Positions 11,461-20,553 of a DNA stretch of 64,000 nt are shown here, in pieces. Source of the stretch: Erigeron canadensis. Taxonomy: Eukaryota > Streptophyta > Magnoliopsida > Asterales > Asteraceae. The stretch's first letter is position 1; the number at the start of each line of letters is the position of its first letter. The notes beneath the pieces are model-generated. The model was not told where the DNA came from. It ran no database searches and was given only the letters and a program-made list of their open reading frames with translations. Made by a program: the position numbers and the translations under genes. Location: contig NC_057764.1 of NCBI RefSeq assembly GCF_010389155.1, positions 12,648,001 through 12,712,000 on the forward strand, read 5' to 3'.

Positions 11461-12390
11461 GGGTCGACTAACCCTAAGTATTGTAAGAATTTTTCTGCAC
11501 TAATGTTCAGCAACTTTGAAATGAGTGTGATGGGTGAATTAAACTTTTTCCTTGGTCTTCAAGTGAAACAGTTGTCAAATGGTACATTTATTTGTCAAAA
11601 TAAGTATATCCTTGACATGTTGAAAAAGTTTGATATGATAAATTGTCAACCAATTGAAACACCCATGGAAACTCGAACAAAAATTCATGCTGATTTAAAT
11701 GGTAAATCTTTTGATCACAAGAAATATCGAAGTATGATAGGGTCACTTATGTATTTAACTGCCAGTCGCCCGGATATTATGTTTTCCACATGTATGTGTG
11801 CAAGGTACCAGGCCAATCCCAAAGAAAGTCATTTTCAGTCTGTCAAACGGATTTTCAGTTACCTTAAAGGCACAGTGAACCTTGGTTTGTGGTATCCAAA
11901 GGATACCGGCTTTCAATTAGTTGCATACTCGGATGCTGACCATGTAGGTTGTAATTTGGATAGAAAGAGCACTTCGGGAAGTGTACAGTTTTTAGGGGAT
12001 AGGTTGGTAAGTTGGTCTTCAAAGAAACATAATTGTGTATCTACATCTACTGCAAAAGCTAAATATGTTACTGCAGCTAGCTGTTGTAAACAAGTTCTTT
12101 GGATGAAGACACAATTAACTGACTATGGATTTCAGTTTGAGAGAATCCCTATCTACTGTGACTCCAAGAGTGCCATTGCTATATCCTGCAATCCAGTACA
12201 GCATACTAAAACCAAGCATATAGATGTTCGGTACCATTTTATTAAAGATCATGTTGAGAAAGGTAACATCGAACTTTATTTTGTTCCCACTGACTACCAG
12301 TAGGCTAACCTTTTCACTAAACCACTGGATGAACAAAGGTTCAATTTTCTCAAAACCAATCTTGGCATGCTTGATTTACAAACTTAATTG
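11440..12390 (+). pseudogene. pol: TE3 RT connection and RNase H
   Basis: Open from [10 protein letters not shown] through the thumb ([30 protein letters not shown]) and the RNase H part ([46 protein letters not shown]). A TAG at 12301 falls just before [11 protein letters not shown], the last conserved block. RNase H would strip the RNA template during cDNA synthesis. Apart from the terminal stop this is the best preserved part of TE3. Confidence 0.88.
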
Positions 12391-13356
12391 ATTTCATGCT
12401 ATGTATTCTATGTTCATTTTCCGTTTCAAACATTGATGTGTTTTACTTGATATTACATGCAATGTTTGATGGGGAGAAAAAAGGGTAGAATGTATGATTA
12501 TAGGGGGAGTTTGTAAATTATTATTATTTTTTTAACCTTTATGCTAAATTCAAGGGGAGTATGCAAATGCATGTAAATATTTGTGTTTTTATTTTTGTTT
12601 GTTATGTTTTGTTTATATTTTACTTTCATTTTTGTGTTTTTATTCTAAAATTTGAAAATCAAATACAAAATTAGAAAAGATAAAAAGACAAACAGATTTT
12701 TTTTTATGTTTTTCATTTATTTTTTTTCTGTTTTTGTTAAAAGCCCTAAATTTTTGTTGATTGCTCAATACCCAAAAAGGATGAGCCCAAATTGTTTACA
12801 CAAATCCAAATTTTTGCTTAGCCCACGAAGGTTTGAAAGCCCATCAGGCAATCTGGGTAGACACGCGGGTCATACCCAGACCCGTGACCCGAGTTTGAAT
12901 GTTAAAAAGAAAAAGAATGGGCGAGGCTCATTAAATATTTTTTCCAATTTTTCAAAACTTACTTATTTTCTCTCATCCTCATCTGATCGACTTCAAACAA
13001 ATTTCTACATCACTCTGTTGATTCGTTTGGGTTATAGCTTGAAAGGGTTGTGTTTTCTGAGTATTACTAAGTCCATTTCATCTTCTTTCATCATCAAATC
13101 ATCGAGTTTTAAAGGTAGAAATCCTTAATTCTTATTTGACTACAAACTGTTTGATTAAATGCATGTATGAACTGATCATGTTTGTTATGAGCTCTGTGAT
13201 GTTTTGATGTATTATTTGATGAACTTAGATGCATGTTTAGGCTGTATAAGTGTTATTTGTCACTTTAATCTGCTATGTTTTTCATCTGAATGAAATTTCT
13301 GGGTTGGATTTGATGGTTTGGGTGAATTCTAGAAATGGGTTTGAATTTGTTCTAAG

Positions 13357-14329
13357 TGCCGAGGTATTTGCTCGACAATTAATACAAGTGTCAACGGTCA
13401 TCTTCAAACCTTCATGATTTCTGGGCTTGAAATTATCTATCTCTAATAAAGGATGTCGAGATGTTTGCTCGGCAAACAAGTGTTTTCATAAACTTCGTTC
13501 AAGTGTTTTTCAACTATATGTAGAGCTCTTTACTCGGCATACTTTAAAAGTGTTTAACCAAACCTTTAAACTTTCACGAGGGATAAATAACATGATCATG
13601 ATTGCCATTTGCCGAGATGTTTGCTCGGCAAACCATTGATTTCTCAAAACCCATTCAAAGGACTTTAAATATATGCAGTGCTTTGACCTTGATTCCTTCC
13701 AGTGTTTCATGAAAATTTTTCCAAAGTACTAAAGTTCTCATTTGCAGAGCATTTTGCACGGCAAATCTATATAAATCTTTTTCAAAATACATTGTTTACA
13801 GAACTTTGTACTTGAATTCTTTCACGAGATTTCCTTGAAATAATTTTCATAAGTTTTTCTTGAATAAAGATGTTTGCAGAGCTTTAAGCTCGGCAAACAA
13901 CACATTTCATATGAAAATTTTTCTAAGTCATTTTGAACCATTTGCAGAGCAATAAGCTCGGCAAGTCACATTTTTTCAATTTATACTATTTGCATAGCAT
14001 TTTGCCCGATAAACAGTTAACATCTCTTCAATATGAGTTGAAACTAATTTTTACTTGAAATGATCCTTTATCAATTGGCAACATTCTTGTTGTTTAATCA
14101 AAGGATTTTTCATATATATTCAAAGTGAAGTCCAATTTATTTGTTCTATACGCCGAGGTATTTGCTCGGTATATCATGGACTTCATAAACATTCCTTCTG
14201 TCTGCCGAAGTTTATGCTCGGTAAATCTTAGAAGTTGCACAAAATTTGTTCCAACACCATTTTCCATACTTGTAATGTTTCTAGACAAAATTTTTCTTTT
14301 ATACTATCTGCCGAGTAGTAAGCTCGGCA
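13357..14329 (+). repeat. Array of about 11 GCCGAG...CTCGGC palindromes (TE3)
   Basis: Short inverted repeats recur every 40-150 bases. Good copies are TTTGCCGAG 13608-13616 with CTCGGCAAA 13624-13632 (9-bp arms, 7-base loop), 13872-13898 (GTTTGCAGAGCTT with AAGCTCGGCAAAC, 12 of 13 paired) and 14309-14329. Others lie at 13357-13376, 13454-13478, 13521-13539, 13741-13765, 13941-13965, 13989-14013, 14147-14173 and 14203-14226. Sequence between copies is unrelated. The same motif fills the gag leader of TE9. Confidence 0.85.
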
Positions 14330-14414
14330 AACACCTCATTTTGTCAAATTTGCTTTATTGTCAAAAATTCTTGTCTATGTCTTGTTAAATGTACTTGTGC
14401 TATATGTAAGTTCA

Positions 14415-14515
14415 TTTATAGTTTTCATGAGTATTAGGGTAAGAAGCAAGGTATTGAACGCCTTTGTGCACTACCTTCGTTATCTTATTATTAAATACTT
14501 ATGTGATTCTATAAA
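14415..14515 (+). other. Conserved GAACGCCTT hairpin, copy 1 (TE3)
   Basis: Nested complementary arms surround the core. They are TTTATAG 14415-14421 with CTATAAA 14509-14515, CATGAGTATT 14426-14435 with AATACTTATG 14494-14503 (one G-U pair) and GGTAAGA 14438-14444 with TCTTATT 14483-14489. The top of the hairpin holds ATTGAACGCCTTTGTGCACT. Function is unknown. Confidence 0.75.
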
Positions 14516-14519
14516 TTGT

Positions 14520-14615
14520 AATGTTTTCTTATATATATTAGGGTGAGAAGCAAGGTATTGAACACCTTTGTGTACTACTGTTGTTGTCTCATACTTAATA
14601 TATGTACGAAACATT
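14520..14615 (+). other. Conserved GAACGCCTT hairpin, copy 2 (TE3)
   Basis: Arms are AATGTTT 14520-14526 with AAACATT 14609-14615, ATATATTA 14533-14540 with TAATATAT 14596-14603, and GTGAGA 14543-14548 with TCTCAT 14587-14592. The core is ATTGAACACCTTTGTGTACT. The arms differ from copy 1 but pair in the same places. Confidence 0.75.
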
Positions 14616-14748
14616 GTGTTTGTGAACATAATGTGTATTATTTGTAATAATGTGTATATTTCTAAGTGTAATGTCTAAAGTTGTTTTTCTGGTCAAAATT
14701 TTGGTCAATTTGGTTTTATTTCAGGTTCTTCTTAAAAATCATAAAAAG

Positions 14749-17040
14749 ATGTCTATATTTGAAGAATGTGCCTCTATGAAGATGCAAGCTAATCAAGCTT
14801 TGCACATCCCATTTGCTTCAAAATTCCCAATCATTACTGAAATCCTTAATCACCATCCACTGAACATAGCTCTCACTAATGGAGCTATAGTTCCAGAGAA
14901 ATATGTATTCGATTAGTGGGAATCTATCGAGTACATAAAAGCTGACAAAAGAAAGAAGTCCGAAGACTACTTTCAATATACTCTGGAGTCAGAAGGAAAA
15001 TTTTTCTTATGCAAGTTTAACTTGGAACAACTCAGAGCTATATTGGGATTCCCAGAATATGAAGAACTGCCTTCAGTAGAAGAAATGTTAACTGCAGTTC
15101 AAGCACTGTGATATGAAGGAGAGTTGTCTTCATTGAGAGACTTCAAAAGGATGAATGTGGCTACATTGTGGCACACAATGTACAATGTACTGAACACTTG
15201 CTTGATACCATCCCAGAAAGGAATTGATGCAATGACACGACATTCTCTGTCACTTTATTACGCTGTCACTCATAACGTACAATGTGATTATGCAAAGATA
15301 ATCTAGGAGAAAATGGCTCAAGTGGTGAAAGGCAAAGATGGGCAAGAAAGAAAGTACATCCCGTACTTCAGATTATTCACTCTCATAATTGAAGATGTTC
15401 TGGATTCCACCGATATCATTCCCAAGTTAGAAGAATCATTCAAATGAGTCATTGCAATGTATAAATCAAATATAAGAGGCACAGAGAGTGATATTGCTAA
15501 ACCATTTCCCATTCCACCATTTTTACTAAATCTTGTACCTGCTAACAGTCCCCATCTTAGGACATGTAGAGAGTGGTTAGACACAATTCTGGGGTCTGAA
15601 AGCCGACAGACTCCTACCCCAACTGTGCATAGGTCGCCAAGTGAGGGTCCTAGGATAACTAAAAGAAAAAGAGGGGATAGAGGAGAGGGGACTGTTGAGG
15701 AACCAAGGAGGAAAGCTAAAAGAGTATCCTTTGAAAATCCTATCACACCAACTATCTCATCTTCTCAAACAACACCACCACCATCACAATCAACACCATC
15801 AATTCCTACAACACCTTCTACACCACTTCCTTCCATTTCTTCTCCAATTCAACCAATTCTTTCTCCACCACAATTATCCATAATTCTTGAAACTACATCA
15901 AACATTACTTCTCCCATTCTTGGGAGAAGAATAAAAATGCAAGCTAGAAGGATTTGTTAAAACTTACAAAGAAGATTAAATCTAAATCCGGTTTGTTAAA
16001 ACTTACAAAGAAGAAGCACAGGAAGAGACACTCTGCTTCATCTTCTAGCTTGCAGAGAGATGAGTCGGGTACACTTGATATTGATCAATCTTTTAGTACC
16101 TCGACAGATTTTGATGAAGAACATATCACACAAACCATAGAGATGAGGAACAAGGCACTAGAGATGAGGTTGTGCCGGAGGTACAAGGAGGGACTGAGGG
16201 AGGAGTTGAAAATACCCGAGAGGTTGAGAGGTCCGGTCTAGGACAAGGGCAAAAAGAAAACGTTAGCCCTCCAATAGATGAAACCAATGAGTCTAGCCGG
16301 GATGAAAACCCTAGGGTAGAAGTCGAGAGCTCCCCACTCTTGCATGCACAAACATCTCCCAGCCATTCTGACTCCTCACAATAGGAGTTAATCTCAGATA
16401 TGCACGGGGAACAACCACGTTCACCACACTCTCCTCATTTGGAGGATGAGAGTGTTGAAATAAGAAAGGACCAGCCCCACCTTTTGCCTTCATTTCGTGC
16501 ACAAGAGTCTAGTTCTCCTAGGGACATGGACCTGCAAGCTCAGTTTAGTACTGATGCTGAAACAAGCGGAGAGGGACCCACTTTGTATGACCCTCTAGGA
16601 CAGCTTGGAAGTCTTTCCTTAGCTAACATCATGCCAGCTTTAGCCACAGGTAACAGTTCTCACACCGAGACTGAGAGACAGTATGAACGCCAAGGTGACA
16701 CTGCTGTTTCTCAGGATCAACCTGAGACTTTATTAACGGGCATTCTCAGTGACCCCGGTGTTACCGAACAACAAGTCCCGGACAGTGATTTATCACAGTC
16801 TAGGACACACCTTGATTCTAGTTGTGAAGCCAGTGAATCTCAAACAGCTGGTGAGGGTTTACCCCAAGGATTTACAGGAAATCCTGAAATATCTTCGGCT
16901 AGTTTAGGGTACACCACCAGTGTGCCAACAACCTCTGGGTTGGGTCCACCATCTATACAAACACCAGCACCACTTCAAACAACAACAAAACCATAACAAA
17001 CTTCATCAACCTCCAAACAACAAGACAAAGATAACACATG
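14749..17040 (+). pseudogene. TE3 extra ORF, N-terminal part (function unknown)
   Basis: The start is ATG 14749 (MSIFEECASMKMQ), 25 bases after an acceptor-like CAG. One frame runs to about 15959 with four stops at 14914, 15109, 15304 and 15445. Two are TGA and two TAG, all obtainable by C-to-T change of CGA or CAG. After a frameshift it continues as a Pro/Ser/Thr-rich, low-complexity region (about 15590-16996) with a basic KRKRGDRG stretch and a 39-base in-frame duplication at 15953-16013. No domain is recognised. It sits where SIRE-type Copia elements carry an env-like ORF. It is cut at about 17040 by TE4 and resumes at 41611. Confidence 0.6.
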
Positions 17041-17104
17041 CAAACATTTACTAAAGATGAACTTGATCCGAAAGGCACAATCATGGTTTAGGAGTTCTTG
17101 ATCC

Positions 17105-17798
17105 GAAAGATGAACTTGTGGATGCAACTTATTATCATGCTATTATTGGCTCATTGATGTATCTGACTGCTTCGCGTCCAAATATTATGTTCGCTGTTTG
17201 TCTTTGCGCTAGATTTCAAGCTAGTCCGAAAGAGTCACATTTGACTGCAGCAAAGCGTATTCTACGTTATCTTAAGGGAAACCAAGGGCTTAGTCTATGG
17301 TATCCAATGGGAGGAACGTTTGATTTTCTTGCATATACTGATTCGGATTTTGGCGGTTGTAACAATGATAGAAAGTCTACGACTGGAGGTTGTCAGTTGT
17401 TAGGAGGAAGATTAGTGTCGTGGCAATGCAAGAAGCAGACATGTGTTGCTCAGTCTTCATGTGAGGCAAAGTATATGGCTGCTTGTAGCTGTTGTTCCCA
17501 AGTATTATGGATTCAGCAACAACTTCGTGACTACGGTATGGATTTTCTTGATACTCCTATTAGAATAGACAATAAGTCAACTATAGACATTACAAATAAC
17601 CCTGTCATGCATAAGGTCACCAAGCATATTGATATTAGACATCATTTCTTGCGTGATTGTGCCCAAAAGAAGTTAATTCATTTGGAAAAGGTTATAACCG
17701 ATGATAATTTAGCTGATCTGTATACCAAAGCATTTGATAAGACTCGATTTGAGAAGTTAATTCTTCTCAATGGGATGAAGAATGCTGATTCATATTAA
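17105..17798 (+). pseudogene. pol: TE4 RNase H fragment
   Basis: The frame encodes GSLMYLTASRPNIMF, YTDSDFGGCNNDRKST, SCEAKYMAACSCCSQ, TKHIDIRHHFLRD and LADLYTKAFDKTRFE, all conserved blocks of Copia RT-RNase H, up to a normal stop at 17796-17798. It is open over its length but lacks everything upstream. The 17045-17117 lead-in is scrambled. AAAGATGAACTTG and CTTGATCCGAAAG each occur twice within about 70 bases, as at an error-prone repair joint. Confidence 0.88.
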
Positions 17799-19328
17799 AT
17801 CTCTCAAAGAACTAATTTTGTAAGTTTATGTCTGTAAATAGCTAGAGTCATAAAAATACAAAAAGAGTTCTTAGTGTCATGAAAATCATAAAAATGTGAA
17901 AAATGAGAAAATGACAAAAATATGGGGAGATTTAAGTTAATGTTGTCAGATGATTAGAAGTGAGGATACTTAGCTTTTAAGTCTGCTTAATCGTAATATA
18001 ACTGCTTAGTTCAGTGACTACAATTTGGGATATATTGGTAGACACAAAGTATCAAGGTTTCCTTAATCTGAACTTAATTTATACAATGTTCTTGTGGGAA
18101 ACATATTCAGATATATGGCTGAGAATGCTTGCTTTTCAGTAATGAATTGATTTAGTCCTTAAATTTTGTGAAAGATCTAGCATTACTATAAGATTTGTTC
18201 AATATATAGGCAAAAATCTCTACCAATCATGATCATGAAAAGTAAATGTGATATTGTTATGCAAATGAAATGAATGTAAATTAAGGGACTAATGTGGTCT
18301 TTGAGATTCGGACAAGTATGTCCTCGGGGTGTCTTTGTATACCTAGCCTACCTAAAGCTTCCAACTTGGGTTAGATTGTCAGAAAGTTCGCCACATGGGT
18401 CTCATAGAAAATCACGGGTTCCTTATAACTAATGAAATGCAAAAGCAAATAAGTTAAATCACAATGTAATTAAAATTCTGTTATCTAAAAAGTGTCTCAT
18501 GATTTGTTTAAGGGTGTTTTTGAATATATATTGAAATTTTGTTATCTTAGTGCTTGTATCGATTACGGAAGTATATCTGAATGTGGGTCACATAAGTTCG
18601 CAAACTATTCAATGGCATATTAGGCTACTCGGGTTACATGGTGACTGTCCTTGGCCAGGGTATGTCGAAAGTGTCAGAACACAAAGGAAACTGGAAGTAC
18701 CGAGTGTTTAAGAGGACAAGTATACCGGTAATTGTGGTTGAATCACTGTTCATAATTAATAATAAGAGAATTATTTCTCACTTGTAGACTTATGTAAATG
18801 CTAATCTGATCTAATATGCAGAAACTTAAGATTTCTTGTAAATAAATAAAGTAGCTCAGTTTGTGTGTCAAACCAGTTCTTATTGCACGAGAGATTTGAT
18901 AAGCATTAAAAAGTTATAATTCTTAGTGAATTATATAAGTCTTGTTGCTTACGGTATAAATGTGTAAAAGATGGATTTTCTAATTAAAACATAAGTTGTT
19001 CAATTTAGAAAATGAAATGTTTTCAAAATTGAAAAGTCAAAATATTTTTTGAATATGTTTCATGTAAATATTTGAAATTTTAATTGTTTGTGGTTGATAA
19101 GTATGCTTGACAAAGATTGGACTTGCCTTAGATCTTGTAATAATTACTAAGTTAAGTTTTTGGTTGTTTTGCATATGTATGATATTTTTATTGTTCTTGA
19201 TGCATTGATGAAATTTGTTAAGTGTGCAGGTTACAGATATCAAATTTTATTTGAATACCATGTTGAAACAAGTCGGATTGGATATATCATGATTAATCTA
19301 CATACGAAATGCATCATTGCCTATTTAT

Positions 19329-19402
19329 TAACCTAAGACTTAGTGTGATAGGTTATAGTTTTATTATCAAAATCACAACCTAAGATGTAATGTGATAGGT
19401 TG
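19329..19402 (+). other. Pair of covarying ACCTAAGA...TGTGATAGGT hairpins (TE4)
   Basis: Copy 1 has TAACCTA 19329-19335 pairing with TAGGTTA 19349-19355. Copy 2 has CAACCTA 19376-19382 pairing with TAGGTTG 19396-19402. The loops (AGACTTAGTGTGA and AGATGTAATGTGA) are nearly the same, and the closing pair changes from T-A to C-G, a compensated difference. Confidence 0.65.
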
Positions 19403-19729
19403 TTGATATGATATTTTTGATGTATTGTAATGCATTATCCATTAAAATGCTTTGCATTGTTGAGTTAAACATCAATGAAAAAATGATCAATTTTATGTCA
19501 AGATAATAATGTAAGATTTATTTGATACATTATTGTAATGACAAGTTAGTACGGATGATTTACGATAGCATATTCGAGTAGATACAGGTTTTTAGTAACG
19601 AGTATCTACAGGTTTATGTTTCTAGAATTTCTGGAATTTTTCCTTGTTTACATTTCTGGAAAATTCGCGAAATTTGGCTAAGGAATGAAGCTTTTGTGGT
19701 TTAAAATCTAGAAATTCGAAATCACCTCG

Positions 19730-20480
19730 TGCTGACGTCAGCATGCCTCGCACTGACATCATCACGAAGCTCACGAACTGCGTGTTCAGCCCGGCCCATG
19801 TGGATTCAAATATATATATGGGTTATTATTATTCATTAATTACCAATTACTCGAAATTAACCCTAAGTAAATCACACGAACTTCGTCTCCTTCGTGCCAC
19901 TATTCATTCGCACTTCTTTCGATCGATTCCTTCTTTCTTCGTGTTATTCATCCAGATTTGTTGGTATAATTCCAATCTAGGATGATTGATTGATGTTTTG
20001 ACTATAAAAATTAACGATTACAAGTCGTTATAATGCCCGATTTTTTATTTTACCTTGCGTGAACAGTACTACGAACGAACTAAGGATTGAATCTTTGATT
20101 TTTGATGATTTGGACTGAAATTGGACATAAACTTAGATTAATCAATGTTTGTACACTTTAAATCTATTAAAACTTCACATTAACATGTTTAAAATCAAGA
20201 TTAATTGAAGAATCTATGGCTCGTTTACTATTCACACAAAGCAGATGACGAACACGAAGAACATCCACTTCGTGTTCATCTATATTGAATTCGTTTCGAT
20301 TTCTTAGTTTTTCTGGGCATACGCGAACCATAAACAAGTCCACGATGATGTTTTAGATTAATCTTAACATCATATGGAGATGTTTTTGTGCTTCGTGTTC
20401 TGGGTTCATGCTTGGCTCGTGCTGACATCACGACGAGGGAAATCCTCCTCGTGATGACGTCATCACGAAGCAGACGAGCC
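19730..20480 (+). repeat. TGACGTCA-centred CTCGTG palindromes (TE4)
   Basis: Perfect palindromes are TGCTGACGTCAGCA (19730-19743) and TCGTGATGACGTCATCACGA (20449-20468). GAACACGAAG 20250-20259 pairs with CTTCGTGTTC 20268-20277, and an outer GGCTCGT 20414-20420 pairs with ACGAGCC 20474-20480. TGACGTCA is the known core for plant bZIP (TGA/CRE-like) binding. Whether protein binding or RNA folding matters here cannot be told from sequence. Confidence 0.75.
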
Positions 20481-20553
20481 AAAACCCTAATTTTTATTTT
20501 TGTTTATTCTAATCTTTGTTTTTCTTGTCGTTTTTGTCTGTTTTTGTGCAGGT

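Larger units (their letters stand above)
12391..14748 (+). other. TE3 non-coding region between RNase H and the extra ORF
   Basis: No credible gene is seen. It starts with three PPT-like tracts (about 12472, 12500-12510, 12551-12560). At 12785-12960 there are GCCCA/TGGGC boxes (12785, 12821, 12839, 12918), a TATA-like TTAAATATTTT at 12931 and a pyrimidine-rich stretch, which together look like a plant promoter. The palindrome array (13357-14329) and two conserved hairpins (14415-14615) follow. A splice-acceptor-like TTTATTTCAG ends at 14724, 25 bases before the ATG of the extra ORF. Confidence 0.6.
17801..20553 (+). other. TE4 non-coding region between RNase H and the extra ORF
   Basis: No credible gene is seen in 2.75 kb. 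A PPT-like TATGGGGAGATTT lies at 17921-17933. Two covarying hairpins are at 19329-19402 and a set of TGACGTCA-centred palindromes at 19730-20480. Near 19788-19815 an AGCCCGGCCCATG block is followed by a TATATATATA run, a promoter-like arrangement. Just before the ORF a pyrimidine-rich TTTTTGTGCAG ends at 20551, a strong splice-acceptor match. Confidence 0.6.

Noticed and set aside
13357..14329. CRISPR-like array of spaced repeats
   Set aside because: Repeat units vary, spacing is irregular, the setting is a plant retrotransposon and no cas genes exist. The repeats are palindromes, not direct repeats with spacers.
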